Shown here: piece by piece, positions 1-8,244 of the stretch
How the letters are laid out: every line of letters starts with the position of its first letter
Numbering within the stretch: the stretch's first letter is position 1
From: CAKZQX01 sp034435975
GTDB lineage: Bacteria; Chloroflexota; Chloroflexia; Chloroflexales; Chloroflexaceae
Direction: 5' to 3'
Length of the DNA: 64,000 nt
Assembly: GCA_034435975.1 (NCBI GenBank)
Contig: DAOTWD010000132.1
Span: 37,585 to 101,584 of the forward strand
Notes under the pieces: generated by a model
What the model saw: the letters and a program-made list of their open reading frames with translations, nothing else
What the model was told of the DNA's origin: nothing
The model's database searches: none
Position numbers and translations under genes: made by a program

Positions 1-1694
1 TCACCGACATGGTGCACCGCGAAGGTACGCCCATCTTTGCGCAGATCAACCACAACGGCGGGCAGAGCAGTGGTCTGTTTACGCGCCTGCCCGCCTGGGC
101 ACCCTCGGCCCTGGCCGACCCGATGTTCCGCGAGGTAGCGAAGGCCGTTGAACACGAGGATATCCAGGAGATCATTCAGGGCTATGCCCGGGTCGCCGAC
201 TATACCCGGCAGGGCGGCTTTGACGGCATTGAGTTACAGTGTTCGCACTCCTCCATCGTCCGCCAGTTTCTCTCGCGCAGTACCAACCACCGCACCGACG
301 AATACGGTGGTAGCCTGGAAAATCGCATGCGCCTGCTTCGCGAAATTATTGCCGCTATTCGCCAGGCTGTCGGTCGTGACTACCCGATGAGTGTGCGCCT
401 GTGTGGGGATGAGTTGATCCGCGATGGGATTGTGCTGGACGAGGCGGTGGCCGTGGCGCGGATGCTCGAACGTGATGGCCAGATTGACTGTATCAATACC
501 AGTATCGGCACCGCAACCCAGACCCTGTATATGATCGAGGCCTCGATGCATATTCCACCCGACTATGCCATGTTTATTCCCTCAGCGATGCGCAAAGCGG
601 TGCGGCTGCCGGTGATTGGCGTCGGGCGGGTGAAAGACCCGATCCAGGCCGAACGTCTTCTGGCCGACGGTCACGCGGATCTGATCGGCATCGTGCGGGC
701 GCAGATTGCCGACCCGGAGTTTGCGCGCAAGGCACGTGAGAACCGTGTTGACGACATCCGGCTCTGTTTGTCGTGTAACCAGGAGTGTGTGGGACGGATG
801 GGCCTGAACCGCTGGCTCGGCTGCATTGAGACGCCAGGTACCGGTCAGGAACAGTGGCTGGGCATCGGCACGCTCAGACCGGCGACCCAGGCAAAGCGGG
901 TTATTGTCGTTGGGGGTGGGCCAGCCGGCCTGAAGGCGGCCGTGGTTGCCGCCCGACGCGGTCATCGCGTCACGCTGTTCGAAAAAGACACCCGTCTGGG
1001 TGGGCAGGTACTCCTGGCGGTCAACGTGAACAATCGCGCTGAATTTGGCGACATTGTGCGCAACTTACTGCACGAATTGCCCACCGCCGGGGTAGACGTG
1101 CGGACAGGTGTGACGGCCACGCCGGCATTGATCCTGGCTGAGCAACCCGATGCTGTGATTATTGCCACCGGATCGGTGCCCAATCGGGCGGCACTCCCCG
1201 GTGCCGATGGCCCGGGTGTGGCGGATGTCTCGGATATTCTGTCGGGTACGATTGAGCCAGGCCCGCGCGTTCTGGTCATTGACCGCCTGGGCTTTCACGA
1301 GGCGACCAGTGTGGCCGAATACCTGGCCGAACGTGGCTCACAGGTCGAGGTGGTGACGCAGACGCTCTATGTTGGCCAGGATCTGGGGGTGACCCTTGAC
1401 CTGGAGAACTGGTATCGTCGGGCGCGGCGACTGGGCATCAGGTGTACGCCCAATCACTCGGCGTTGCGCATTGCCGATGGCGTGGTGACGACCATTCACA
1501 ACTACAGCGGGCAGATGGTGACGTTTGGCCCTGTGGATACGGTGGTGCTGGCAGTACATCGGCGTGCAGAGCATGCCTTGTATGACGCGCTGAAAGGTCG
1601 CGTGCCCGAACTGCACCGCATTGGCGACGCCGTCGCGCCACGGCGTGCCCACGCTGCGATCATCGAAGGTGAACGTGCGGGGCGGAGTGTGTGA
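1..1694 (+). CDS. OYE/FadH-family NADH:flavin oxidoreductase, 5'-truncated by window edge
   Basis: This is an old-yellow-enzyme type oxidoreductase of the 2,4-dienoyl-CoA reductase architecture: FMN TIM barrel, [4Fe-4S] site, then an FAD/NAD(P) Rossmann module. The frame is open to base 3, so roughly the first 90-100 residues lie upstream; numbering here starts at the ATG at 9. The barrel signature QFLSRSTNHRTDEYGG is near residues 86-101. A cluster motif CLSCNQEC followed by a further Cys lies near 253-273, and the dinucleotide motif VVGGGPAG near 300-307. It is the first of a co-directional series with ETF, FixCX and an MftE-like protein. Such FadH/OYE oxidoreductases are known companions of mycofactocin loci, so a role in mycofactocin-linked redox chemistry is inferred; the substrate is unknown. 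Confidence 0.85.
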   Translation, partial: TDMVHREGTPIFAQINHNGGQSSGLFTRLPAWAPSALADPMFREVAKAVEHEDIQEIIQGYARVADYTRQGGFDGIELQCSHSSIVRQFLSRSTNHRTDEYGGSLENRMRLLREIIAAIRQAVGRDYPMSVRLCGDELIRDGIVLDEAVAVARMLERDGQIDCINTSIGTATQTLYMIEASMHIPPDYAMFIPSAMRKAVRLPVIGVGRVKDPIQAERLLADGHADLIGIVRAQIADPEFARKARENRVDDIRLCLSCNQECVGRMGLNRWLGCIETPGTGQEQWLGIGTLRPATQAKRVIVVGGGPAGLKAAVVAARRGHRVTLFEKDTRLGGQVLLAVNVNNRAEFGDIVRNLLHELPTAGVDVRTGVTATPALILAEQPDAVIIATGSVPNRAALPGADGPGVADVSDILSGTIEPGPRVLVIDRLGFHEATSVAEYLAERGSQVEVVTQTLYVGQDLGVTLDLENWYRRARRLGIRCTPNHSALRIADGVVTTIHNYSGQMVTFGPVDTVVLAVHRRAEHALYDALKGRVPELHRIGDAVAPRRAHAAIIEGERAGRSV

Positions 1695-1889
1695 GGCGAC
1701 GAGGCGACGAGGCGACGAGATGACGAGGCGACGAGGTGACGAGGCGACGAGGCGACGAGGCGACGAGGCGACGTGAATCCGCGCATCCGCGCATCCCGCA
1801 TCCGCGCATCCGCGCATCCCGCATCCGCGCATCCGCGCATCCCGCATCCGCGCATCCTCACATCCTCACGTCATCGCATCCTCGCCTCG
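1693..1889. repeat. Bipartite octamer array, minus polarity
   Basis: About 95 bases of near-perfect GAGGCGAC units run directly into about 85 bases of GCGCATCC-type units, with a degenerate CCTCGC tail. The reverse complement reads (GGATGCGC)n then (GTCGCCTC)n, the same order seen at 16278 and 41274 on the plus strand. The array starts at the last codons of the upstream oxidoreductase and ends just before the ribosome binding site of the ETF alpha gene. Confidence 0.95.
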
Positions 1890-1921
1890 CGCCTCGTCGT
1901 TACAATGAGGATCTATGAGCT

Positions 1922-3070
1922 ATGATAGTAGTTATTGCCGAAACCGATCATGATACCGTGACCATCCCATCGCTGGAGTGTGTCGAAGAAGCCCGCGACG
2001 TTGCCAATGCACTGGATATGCCCGTGCATGTGGTGCTACCGGGATACCATGTGGCCGATCTCGCATCCACGCTGGCCGCTCATGGTGCTGACCGTGTCAC
2101 CATCGTTGAGCATCGCGCGTTGAGCCAGTTCAGCGCCGATGGCTGGCTGGCAGCGCTGGAGCCGCTGCTGAGGGACACCGCTCCAGCGCTGATCCTGGCC
2201 CCCGCCTCCGGCCATATTCGGGCCTGGTTGCCGCGCCTGAGCCTGCGCTGGCGCGTGCCGCTGGTAAGCGGTTGCTTACAGGTTCGCGCGAATACCACTC
2301 ACCAGATCGAGCTGACGCGACCAACGCATGGCGGCGCATGCCACGAACAGTTGACCTGGCTGGCGACCAACACCCTGATTGCCACGCTGATCCCCGGTGT
2401 GCGGGGCGTGAGCCAGCCCGATCTCCACCGTCAGGCCGAAGTAATCCACCACACGCCTGACCTGAACGCAGTTGTGATCCGCGACCGCATGCTACGGGCG
2501 CTACCCGCCGATCCGCGCACGGTTGACCTGACCGAGGCCGAGCGGATTGTCTCGGGCGGTCTGGGCTGTGGTGGGCCAGAAGGTGTGGCGTTGTTGCAGC
2601 ACCTGGCCGACTGCCTGGGCGCGGCGCTCGGTGGCACCCGGGTGATCGCAGATCGCGGCTGGTTGCCAACCGAGCGCTTTATCGGCACGACCGGCAAAAT
2701 TGTTGCGCCAAAGCTCTATCTTGCCTTCGGCGTCTCCGGTGCGGGCCAGCATATGAGTGGCATGACCGCCAGCGAAACCGTGATTGTGGTCAACACCGAC
2801 CGTACCGCACCGCTGTTTCGCATTGCCGACCTGGGTATCGTCGGGGATATGCATCAGATTGTGCGCGAGTTGCTGGTACAACTGGGCTATCGTGAGGTGG
2901 TGGGCACTCCTGTTGATAGTGTTTCGGCACGTACCGCGAGCGAGGATCAGCGCGATACCACCGGTGGCACGCTATCGCCTGAGGTGCAACGCTGGATCGC
3001 TGATGCAAAGCGCTGGCGCGAGGAGGCGCTTGCCTCTGATGTGACCGGGTGGGTAGGAAGGAGAAAGTAG
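1922..3070 (+). CDS. etfA: Electron transfer flavoprotein alpha subunit (FixB/EtfA type)
   Basis: This 382-residue protein has an N-terminal alpha/beta ETF domain and the C-terminal FAD-binding domain. The diagnostic stretch GKIVAPKLYLAFGVSGAGQH lies near residues 255-276, followed by ETVIVVNTD and the DLGIVGD segment. GAGG-type sequence at 1907-1910 lies 11 bases before the ATG. It is longer than a typical EtfA (about 310-330) because of a C-terminal extension after residue 340. Gene order alpha, FixC, FixX, beta in one direction suggests a single electron-transfer module passing electrons from a dehydrogenase to quinone. A long purine/pyrimidine tract separates it from the next gene. The family is clear; the electron donor is inferred from the mycofactocin-like context. 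Confidence 0.9.
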   Translation: MIVVIAETDHDTVTIPSLECVEEARDVANALDMPVHVVLPGYHVADLASTLAAHGADRVTIVEHRALSQFSADGWLAALEPLLRDTAPALILAPASGHIRAWLPRLSLRWRVPLVSGCLQVRANTTHQIELTRPTHGGACHEQLTWLATNTLIATLIPGVRGVSQPDLHRQAEVIHHTPDLNAVVIRDRMLRALPADPRTVDLTEAERIVSGGLGCGGPEGVALLQHLADCLGAALGGTRVIADRGWLPTERFIGTTGKIVAPKLYLAFGVSGAGQHMSGMTASETVIVVNTDRTAPLFRIADLGIVGDMHQIVRELLVQLGYREVVGTPVDSVSARTASEDQRDTTGGTLSPEVQRWIADAKRWREEALASDVTGWVGRRK

Positions 3071-3172
3071 GAAGGAGAAAGGAGAGAAAGGAGAAAGGAG
3101 AAAGGAGAAAGGAGGATAGAGGCTTCTATCTTCTATCTCCTACCTCCTACCTCCTATCTCCTATCATATGAG
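3056..3172. repeat. Homopurine tract followed by homopyrimidine tract
   Basis: About 65 bases of GGAGAAA-type purine repeats are followed by about 45 bases of CTCCTAC/CTATCTC pyrimidine repeats. The two halves can pair imperfectly around a central CTTCTAT segment, so a long hairpin in RNA or a triplex in DNA is possible. It lies between etfA and the FixC-like gene and could attenuate transcription or set their ratio. No function is shown by sequence alone. Confidence 0.85.
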
Positions 3173-3184
3173 GATCCAAAACGT

Positions 3185-4684
3185 ATGACTCTCAGAGATA
3201 AAACACGTGCAAGCCGGTTCTTCAACGGCTTCAACCGTATCGTTCGGGGCAACGGCAACGATCAAACCAACGGCAGCCGTCCGCCTGTGGATGGGGAAGC
3301 AGGAGGGCTTGCAGCAGACGTGGCTGAACAACCGGTTCAACCGCAGGTGCGCAAGACCTCAACCCTCAATCCCAGCCGCCCTGAACACTTTGATGTAATC
3401 GTCGTCGGCGCGGGGCCAGCAGGCAGCGCAGCGGCGCTGGTGGCGGCACGGGCCGGCCTCAAGGTGCTGCTCCTCGAACGGGGCGAGTATCCGGGGTCGA
3501 AGAATGTCTCTGGTGCCGCGTTCTATGGCAGCGCACTCATGCACGACCTGATCCCGAACTGGTGGGAACAGGCACCGGTTGAGCGTTCCATTTGTCGCCG
3601 CATGCTGTCGTTTATGTCGCCCGAAACATCGGTATCGCTTGACTTCCGTTCTACCACCTATGCCGAGCCGCCCTACAATGGCTTCAGCATCCTGCGCCCG
3701 ACGTTTGATCGCTGGTTCGCGGCCCAGGCTGAAGCAGCCGGTGCCTTTCTGCTCAACGCGGCGGTGGTCGATGATGTCTTGTGGGAGGATGGGCGCGTGA
3801 TTGGCGTGCGCGTGCGGCGCGAGGCTGGCGATATCTGCGCCAACGTGGTCATTGCCTGTGACGGCGCGAACTCGTTTCTCGCCAAGAAAGCCGGCCTGCA
3901 ACGTGAGTTCCACACGCACGAGATATCGCTGGGCGTCAAAGAGGTGATCGGCCTGGACGAGCAGACCATTTGCGAGCGCTTTCAGCTTACCGGGGACGAG
4001 GGAGTGGCGATCGAGTACCTGGGGGCAATCACCGACGAGGTGCATGGCGGCGGCTTTCTCTACACGAACCGCGACTCGCTCTCGCTGGGAGTCATCGGGC
4101 AGATTTCCTCGTTTGTCGAGCATCGTCAGCGCCCGTATGAACTGCTGGAACGCTTCAAGGCCCATCCTTCCGTTGCACCGCTGGTTCGTGGCGGCACGTT
4201 GCGTGAATACTCGGCGCATATCATTCCCGAAGCCGGGTGGAACATGCTGCCACGCCTCTACACCGATGGCATGCTGGTGGCTGGCGATGCGGCGGCACTC
4301 TGCTTTGTGGCTGGCCTCTACTTTGAAGGCATCAACTATGCCATTCAGTCGGGCCTGGCCGCAGGTGAGACGGCCATTACAGCCCATCGGGCAGGCGATT
4401 TCTCGGCTCAGACATTGGCAGGCTATACCGCGCTTTTACGCCAGCGCAAGGTGTTGACCGATTTTGAGCGCTACCGTCACACACCAGACTTTATCAACAG
4501 CGCCCGGTTGCAAAATCTCTATCCCGCCGTCATCGCCCACGGTGCTGAACGCCTCTTCCGCGTTGATGGCCGGGGCAAGCAAAAAATCCTGCCGATTGCC
4601 TGGGAAACGCTGCGCCACTTTCAGGTGAATCCGCTGCATGTGCTTCAGGATCTGTATCGAGCCGGGAGGGCTTTGGGATGGTAA
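3185..4684 (+). CDS. fixC: FixC-like ETF:quinone oxidoreductase flavoprotein
   Basis: A 499-residue flavoprotein of the FixC/ETF-QO family, which takes electrons from ETF and passes them towards quinone. The FAD motif DVIVVGAGPAGSAAA begins near residue 69, preceded by a low-complexity 65-residue extension not usual for FixC. The GEYPGSKNVSGA stretch follows the Rossmann fold, and the second FAD contact GMLVAGDAAALC lies near 360. The C-terminal half contains the amphipathic region expected to touch the membrane. Its stop overlaps the start of the ferredoxin gene by 7 bases, implying translational coupling. The 'fix' name reflects family, not nitrogen fixation; no nif genes are present. The N-terminal extension could mean a later true start. 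Confidence 0.88.
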   Translation: MTLRDKTRASRFFNGFNRIVRGNGNDQTNGSRPPVDGEAGGLAADVAEQPVQPQVRKTSTLNPSRPEHFDVIVVGAGPAGSAAALVAARAGLKVLLLERGEYPGSKNVSGAAFYGSALMHDLIPNWWEQAPVERSICRRMLSFMSPETSVSLDFRSTTYAEPPYNGFSILRPTFDRWFAAQAEAAGAFLLNAAVVDDVLWEDGRVIGVRVRREAGDICANVVIACDGANSFLAKKAGLQREFHTHEISLGVKEVIGLDEQTICERFQLTGDEGVAIEYLGAITDEVHGGGFLYTNRDSLSLGVIGQISSFVEHRQRPYELLERFKAHPSVAPLVRGGTLREYSAHIIPEAGWNMLPRLYTDGMLVAGDAAALCFVAGLYFEGINYAIQSGLAAGETAITAHRAGDFSAQTLAGYTALLRQRKVLTDFERYRHTPDFINSARLQNLYPAVIAHGAERLFRVDGRGKQKILPIAWETLRHFQVNPLHVLQDLYRAGRALGW

Positions 4685-4962
4685 GGACAACCTTTGAGGA
4701 AAAAATGCGCACGCCGCGCTTCAAGGTGGATGATCAACCGCATATTGTGGTGCATGCCGAGGTGTGTCACACCTGCTCGGTACGCGCCTGTGTCTATGTC
4801 TGTCCGGCGAACCTGTTTGTGCCGCTCGACGATGGCGGTATTCTGTTTAATTACGAGGAGTGCTTTGAGTGTGGCACCTGTTATATCGCCTGTAACGAGG
4901 AGGGCGCAATTGAGTGGTCATATCCGAGAGGCGGCTATGGTGTGACCTTCCGCGAAGCGTAA
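4678..4962 (+). CDS. fixX: FixX-like ferredoxin
   Basis: A 94-residue ferredoxin-like protein with eight cysteines: C30, C33, C38 and C42 (followed by Pro), then C62, C65, C68 and C72. The second set is a classical CxxCxxC...C pattern. FixX proteins partner FixC as the iron-sulfur subunit equivalent to the C-terminal domain of eukaryotic ETF-QO. The first cysteine set is complete enough to suggest a second cluster, but this needs spectroscopy. The ATG overlaps the fixC stop, and a GAGGAGG site at 4964-4970 leads on to the ETF beta gene. Confidence 0.88.
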   Translation: MVRTTFEEKMRTPRFKVDDQPHIVVHAEVCHTCSVRACVYVCPANLFVPLDDGGILFNYEECFECGTCYIACNEEGAIEWSYPRGGYGVTFREA

Positions 4963-4975
4963 TGAGGAGGGATGG

Positions 4976-5848
4976 ATGCATATTGCGGTCTGTTTGAAAT
5001 ATGGGCCTGACCCGATGACCGTCACGGTCAATCCGCTCACCGGCGTGATCGATGACCGTCGTCTGCTGTATATGATCAATCCCGCTGATGCCAGTGCGCT
5101 GGAAGTTGCCCTGCAATTGCGGGGATCCGACGACACGATCCAGGCGCTGACGGTCGGCTCGCCATCCGCCGATGTCGCCCTCCGTGAGGCACTGGCGGTG
5201 GGTGTCGATCGGGTCGAGCGGCTGTGGGATGCCTCACAGCCCACACCCCATCCGGTACACACGGCCATGCTGCTCGCCACCGCGCTCCGCACGACTTCTC
5301 TGCCTGACCTGGTGCTGTGCGGCGCACGCAGTGCCGACCAGGGCAGCGGTCAGGTACCGGCCCTGCTGGGCGAGTATCTGGACTGGCCGGTGGTTACGGA
5401 TGTGACGCACGTGGCCCGCGATGGTGCGGTGGCACGCGTGCAGTGCCGCCTTGACCGCGGGGCCCGCGCTGAGGTTGAGGTGACCCTGCCGTGTGTGCTG
5501 GCGCTGGAGCCGGGGGTTGCACGTCTGCGCCACGCCAGCCTGCCGGGTCTGTTAACGGCGCAACGGGCAGCTATTCCGGTTCGCGATGCCGCTGACCTGG
5601 GTGTGACCGCCGCATATCGGCAGATTCCCCAACCGACGCTGGAGGCCGTGCTCCCGCCACGCCCGCGCCCACGTGCAATGCGTATGCCCGACAGCAACCA
5701 GGCCCCGCACGAGCGTATCAGCCAGATTCTGTCTGCTGGTGTTGCGAGTAAGTCGGGGCAGATTCTGGAAGGGCCACCCGACCAGATGGCGGCGGCGATG
5801 ATTGCGTTTCTGCGCAAACGGGGGTTCCTGAGCGGTGAAGCGGTCTGA
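4976..5848 (+). CDS. etfB: Electron transfer flavoprotein beta subunit (FixA/EtfB type)
   Basis: A 290-residue EtfB/FixA protein with the family start HIAVCLKYGPDP, an AMP/nucleotide-binding alpha/beta fold, and the central LPDLVLCGARSADQGSGQVP segment near residues 102-121 that matches the ETF-beta signature region. It follows fixX by 13 bases with a strong GAGGAGG ribosome binding site. With etfA, fixC and fixX it completes a FixABCX-like set. Whether it carries a second, bifurcating FAD is not decidable here without a structural alignment. Confidence 0.9.
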   Translation: MHIAVCLKYGPDPMTVTVNPLTGVIDDRRLLYMINPADASALEVALQLRGSDDTIQALTVGSPSADVALREALAVGVDRVERLWDASQPTPHPVHTAMLLATALRTTSLPDLVLCGARSADQGSGQVPALLGEYLDWPVVTDVTHVARDGAVARVQCRLDRGARAEVEVTLPCVLALEPGVARLRHASLPGLLTAQRAAIPVRDAADLGVTAAYRQIPQPTLEAVLPPRPRPRAMRMPDSNQAPHERISQILSAGVASKSGQILEGPPDQMAAAMIAFLRKRGFLSGEAV

Positions 5849-5851
5849 ACA

Positions 5852-5945
5852 TGCGATGACGTGAGGATACGAGGATGTGAGGATGTGAGGATGTGAGGAT
5901 GCGAGGATGCGAGAATGCGAGGATTCCCGTCGCATCGTCGTCCCC
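5852..5945. repeat. Partial copy of the bipartite repeat at the mftE 5' end
   Basis: Tandem GAGGATGT/GAGGATGC units run from about 5863 to 5925 and pass into a GGATTCCCGTCGC junction also seen at 16318, then a short CATCGTCGTC stretch. The second arm is much shorter than in other copies. The first ATG of the MftE-like frame (5907) lies inside the units, so this element supplies the apparent start of the gene. Confidence 0.85.
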
Positions 5946-6701
5946 GGCGCGCCACGCCGACTGGCGGAGATGACCTGGCCGGAGGTGGCGGCAGCCGTGG
6001 CCGCGGGTGCAACGACGGTGATACTGCCCCTGGGCGCGACCGAGCAGCACGGCCCGCACTTGCCGCTGGGCACGGACACCTATCGTGCCACAGCGCTGGC
6101 TGAACGCCTGCTCGCGCTGCTGCCTGACACGCTGCTGGCTCCGGCTTTCCCGATCGGCTGCTCCGACGAACATACTGGTTTCGCTGGCCTCCTAAGCCTG
6201 AACACCGAGACCATGGCGCACATCATTGTCGATTGTGCCCGGCGCATGGTGGTCTGGGGTGTGCAGCGGTTGGTACTGCTCTCCGCGCATGGCGGCAACA
6301 CGAATGCCCTGGCGCTCGCCGTCGAACGGCTCCACCACGAGTTGCCCACCCTGCATGTCTGGCCGTCGGTACCCACACTCCCGAGTGATGAGACAATCGA
6401 CGCTGCACTGCTCCGCATTGCCCGCACTGACGGCATTGCACCCGAAGCTGTCGGTATGCATGCAGGCGAGGGCGAAACTTCCGAGATGCTCCACCTGCGC
6501 CCGGATCTGGTGCGTCAGGCGCAGCGACAGCCGGGCTATTGCGGCGACATGACCGCGATTATGCCCCGTCTCCGCGCCGCCGGCCTGCGCTCGGTAACGC
6601 CCAACGGCGTCCTCGGCGACCCCACCGCCGCCGATGCCATACGTGGTGCACGCTACCTGGACGCCGCTGCTGCGGCAATTGCGGCGGTGTTGGACTGGTA
6701 G
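5907..6701 (+). CDS. mftE: MftE-like creatininase-family peptidase
   Basis: A creatininase/creatinine-amidohydrolase family protein of up to 264 residues. Metal-binding residues are in PLGATEQHGPHLPLGTD (E46, H48, D57 from the first ATG), SAHGGN near 130, and GMHAGEGETS near 165-172. In mycofactocin biosynthesis MftE trims the MftC-modified precursor peptide; the neighbouring OYE oxidoreductase and ETF genes support that assignment over creatininase proper. The start is uncertain. The ATG at 5907 lies in repeat units, whereas the ATG at 5970 (MTWPEV) lacks an obvious ribosome binding site and would cut into the conserved LAEMTWPEV stretch. The maturase MftC and the precursor MftA are not in the window and may lie upstream. 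Confidence 0.72.
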   Translation: MRECEDSRRIVVPGAPRRLAEMTWPEVAAAVAAGATTVILPLGATEQHGPHLPLGTDTYRATALAERLLALLPDTLLAPAFPIGCSDEHTGFAGLLSLNTETMAHIIVDCARRMVVWGVQRLVLLSAHGGNTNALALAVERLHHELPTLHVWPSVPTLPSDETIDAALLRIARTDGIAPEAVGMHAGEGETSEMLHLRPDLVRQAQRQPGYCGDMTAIMPRLRAAGLRSVTPNGVLGDPTAADAIRGARYLDAAAAAIAAVLDW

Positions 6702-6727
6702 AATGTGAGAACGGTGGTACGGTGGAA

Positions 6728-6896
6728 TGGTGGAATGGAATTGTCATATGCGATTATGCGATCACTCTGCTATAATAGAGTCAAAGTTTTGAAGAAGTGC
6801 AGTTGGAATGGTGGAAAGAAATCACTATACTATATGTATGCAATCACTTTGCCAGCTGACTGACTGAGGTGGAAAGGAATCGCCATATGCGATTAC
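6728..6896 (+). repeat. Three degenerate copies of a ~38 bp segment
   Basis: GTGGAA-GGAAT...CATATGCGATTA occurs at 6728-6766, a diverged form at 6812-6849, and again at 6868-6896. The last copy contains the ribosome binding site and start codon of the radical SAM gene, so that translation start seems to derive from a local triplication. Confidence 0.6.
6768..6776 (+). promoter_or_regulatory. Extended -10 promoter for the radical SAM operon
   Basis: TGCTATAAT is a perfect extended -10 element about 110 bases before the first ATG of the operon. No good -35 hexamer is seen at 16-18 bases, which is usual for extended -10 promoters. It falls in the gap after mftE, so the radical SAM operon can be transcribed on its own. 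Confidence 0.55.
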
Positions 6897-8242
6897 CCCT
6901 AAACCAGCATCCCACCCGCCCAATGCAGATCGTGCTGATCTCGCCCCGTGGCCCACTCTACCGACACCGGAGCGGCATCTGGAAAAAGTCCCTGCGGTAT
7001 GCACCGCTCACCTTGACCACACTGGCGGCCCTGATACCCCCAGAAGTGCCAACGCGCATTACCCTGATTGACGAAGGGATCGCGGATACCGATCTCGATC
7101 TCCAGGCCGACCTGATTGGTATTAGCGCCATTACCGGTACTGCGCCGCGTTCCTATGAACTGGCCGATCATTTCCGTCGGCGCGGAATCCCGGTGGTGTT
7201 GGGTGGTGTCCATCCGACGCTGATGCCTGACGAGGCGGCTCAGCATGCAGATGCGGTTGTTGTGGGCTATGCCGAACAAACGTGGCCACAACTGGTACGG
7301 GACTTTGTGGGTGGCACAATGCGAGCGCGCTATGTACAAGGACGCGATCTGAGTCTGGCGCACCTGCCTCGTCCCCGTCGTGATCTGTTACCGGCCAATC
7401 GGTATACGACGATGCATATGGTTGAGGCAACACGGGGCTGTATCCACCACTGTGATTTCTGCGTGGTACCGACGGCCTGGGGTCGCCCGCTCCAGCACCC
7501 GGTGGCCGAGGTGATTGATGATATTCGTCACATGCGTGCCCGACAGATCGCGTTTCTTGATCTTAATCTGATAGCCGACCTGAACTATGCTCGTGAACTC
7601 TTTACGGCACTGATACCGCTCAAGATCACGTGGGGTGGTCTGGCGACCACAACGATTGCCTGGGATGACGATCTGCTCGATCTGGCGGCACGCAGTGGCT
7701 GCCGAGGCTTGCTGCTCGGTTTTGAGTCCCTCTCACAAATGGCACTCCAGCAGACGGGCAAGGGTTTTAATCGACGCAAAGATTATCACTACGTCGTGCA
7801 GCAGTTGCATGAACGCAATATCGCGATTATGGGCTGTTTTGTATTCGGGTTCGACACTGATACTGAAGAAACATTTGCCGAGACCGTCGATTTTGTCCTT
7901 GAGGCCAACATTGATTTACCGCGTTATGCCATTTTGACGCCATTTCCCACCACACCGCTCTATCAACGGCTCAAAGCCGAGGGACGTATCCTGACCGAAG
8001 ATTGGAGCCTCTATGATGGGCAACATGTCGTGCATCAACCCCTCCAGCTTGATCCCGTGGCGCTCCTGCGGGGCACCGAGTGGGCTTGGAAGCGTACCTA
8101 TAGCTGGCGTTCAATGGCGCAACGATTAGCTGGCTCGCGCGCGCAACTCATGGTGGCTATTCCCGCAAACCTGGGCTATCGCTTCTATGCCTACCATTTG
8201 TCCCAGTTTTACACCTGTGACTGGCTTTTGCAGAAGGTATAG
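6887..8242 (+). CDS. B12-binding-domain radical SAM enzyme 1
   Basis: A 451-residue class B radical SAM protein. Residues about 10-160 form a cobalamin-binding-like alpha/beta domain (IGISAITG, VVLGGVHPTLMPDEA), without the DxHxxG His of B12 mutases, as is normal for this class. The radical SAM cluster motif GCIHHCDFC lies near residues 183-191, followed by a TIM-barrel core with GLLLGFES and FVFGFDTDTEET. The ATG at 6887 is chosen because GGAAAGG lies nine bases upstream; an in-frame GTG at 6869 is less likely. The related families include hopanoid C-methylases and BchE, but nothing here fixes the reaction. It heads an operon with a paralogue, two acetyltransferase-like genes and GH3. Confidence 0.85.
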   Translation: MRLPLNQHPTRPMQIVLISPRGPLYRHRSGIWKKSLRYAPLTLTTLAALIPPEVPTRITLIDEGIADTDLDLQADLIGISAITGTAPRSYELADHFRRRGIPVVLGGVHPTLMPDEAAQHADAVVVGYAEQTWPQLVRDFVGGTMRARYVQGRDLSLAHLPRPRRDLLPANRYTTMHMVEATRGCIHHCDFCVVPTAWGRPLQHPVAEVIDDIRHMRARQIAFLDLNLIADLNYARELFTALIPLKITWGGLATTTIAWDDDLLDLAARSGCRGLLLGFESLSQMALQQTGKGFNRRKDYHYVVQQLHERNIAIMGCFVFGFDTDTEETFAETVDFVLEANIDLPRYAILTPFPTTPLYQRLKAEGRILTEDWSLYDGQHVVHQPLQLDPVALLRGTEWAWKRTYSWRSMAQRLAGSRAQLMVAIPANLGYRFYAYHLSQFYTCDWLLQKV

Positions 8243-8244
8243 GT

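Noticed and set aside
1338..1861. Minus-strand frames with Arg/Ser/Pro-rich repeats
   Set aside because: They are translations of the octamer array; periodic amino acids reflect the DNA repeat, not a protein.
1693..1889. Possible CRISPR array
   Set aside because: Units are eight bases with no spacers, and no cas genes are present.
3359..4387. 342-codon minus-strand open frame
   Set aside because: It is the antisense shadow of the FixC-like gene, which has clear FAD motifs; the minus frame has no family features.
3185..4962. Nitrogen-fixation fix operon
   Set aside because: FixC and FixX families are present, but no nif genes are seen and the context is mycofactocin-like, so the role is taken as ETF to quinone transfer.
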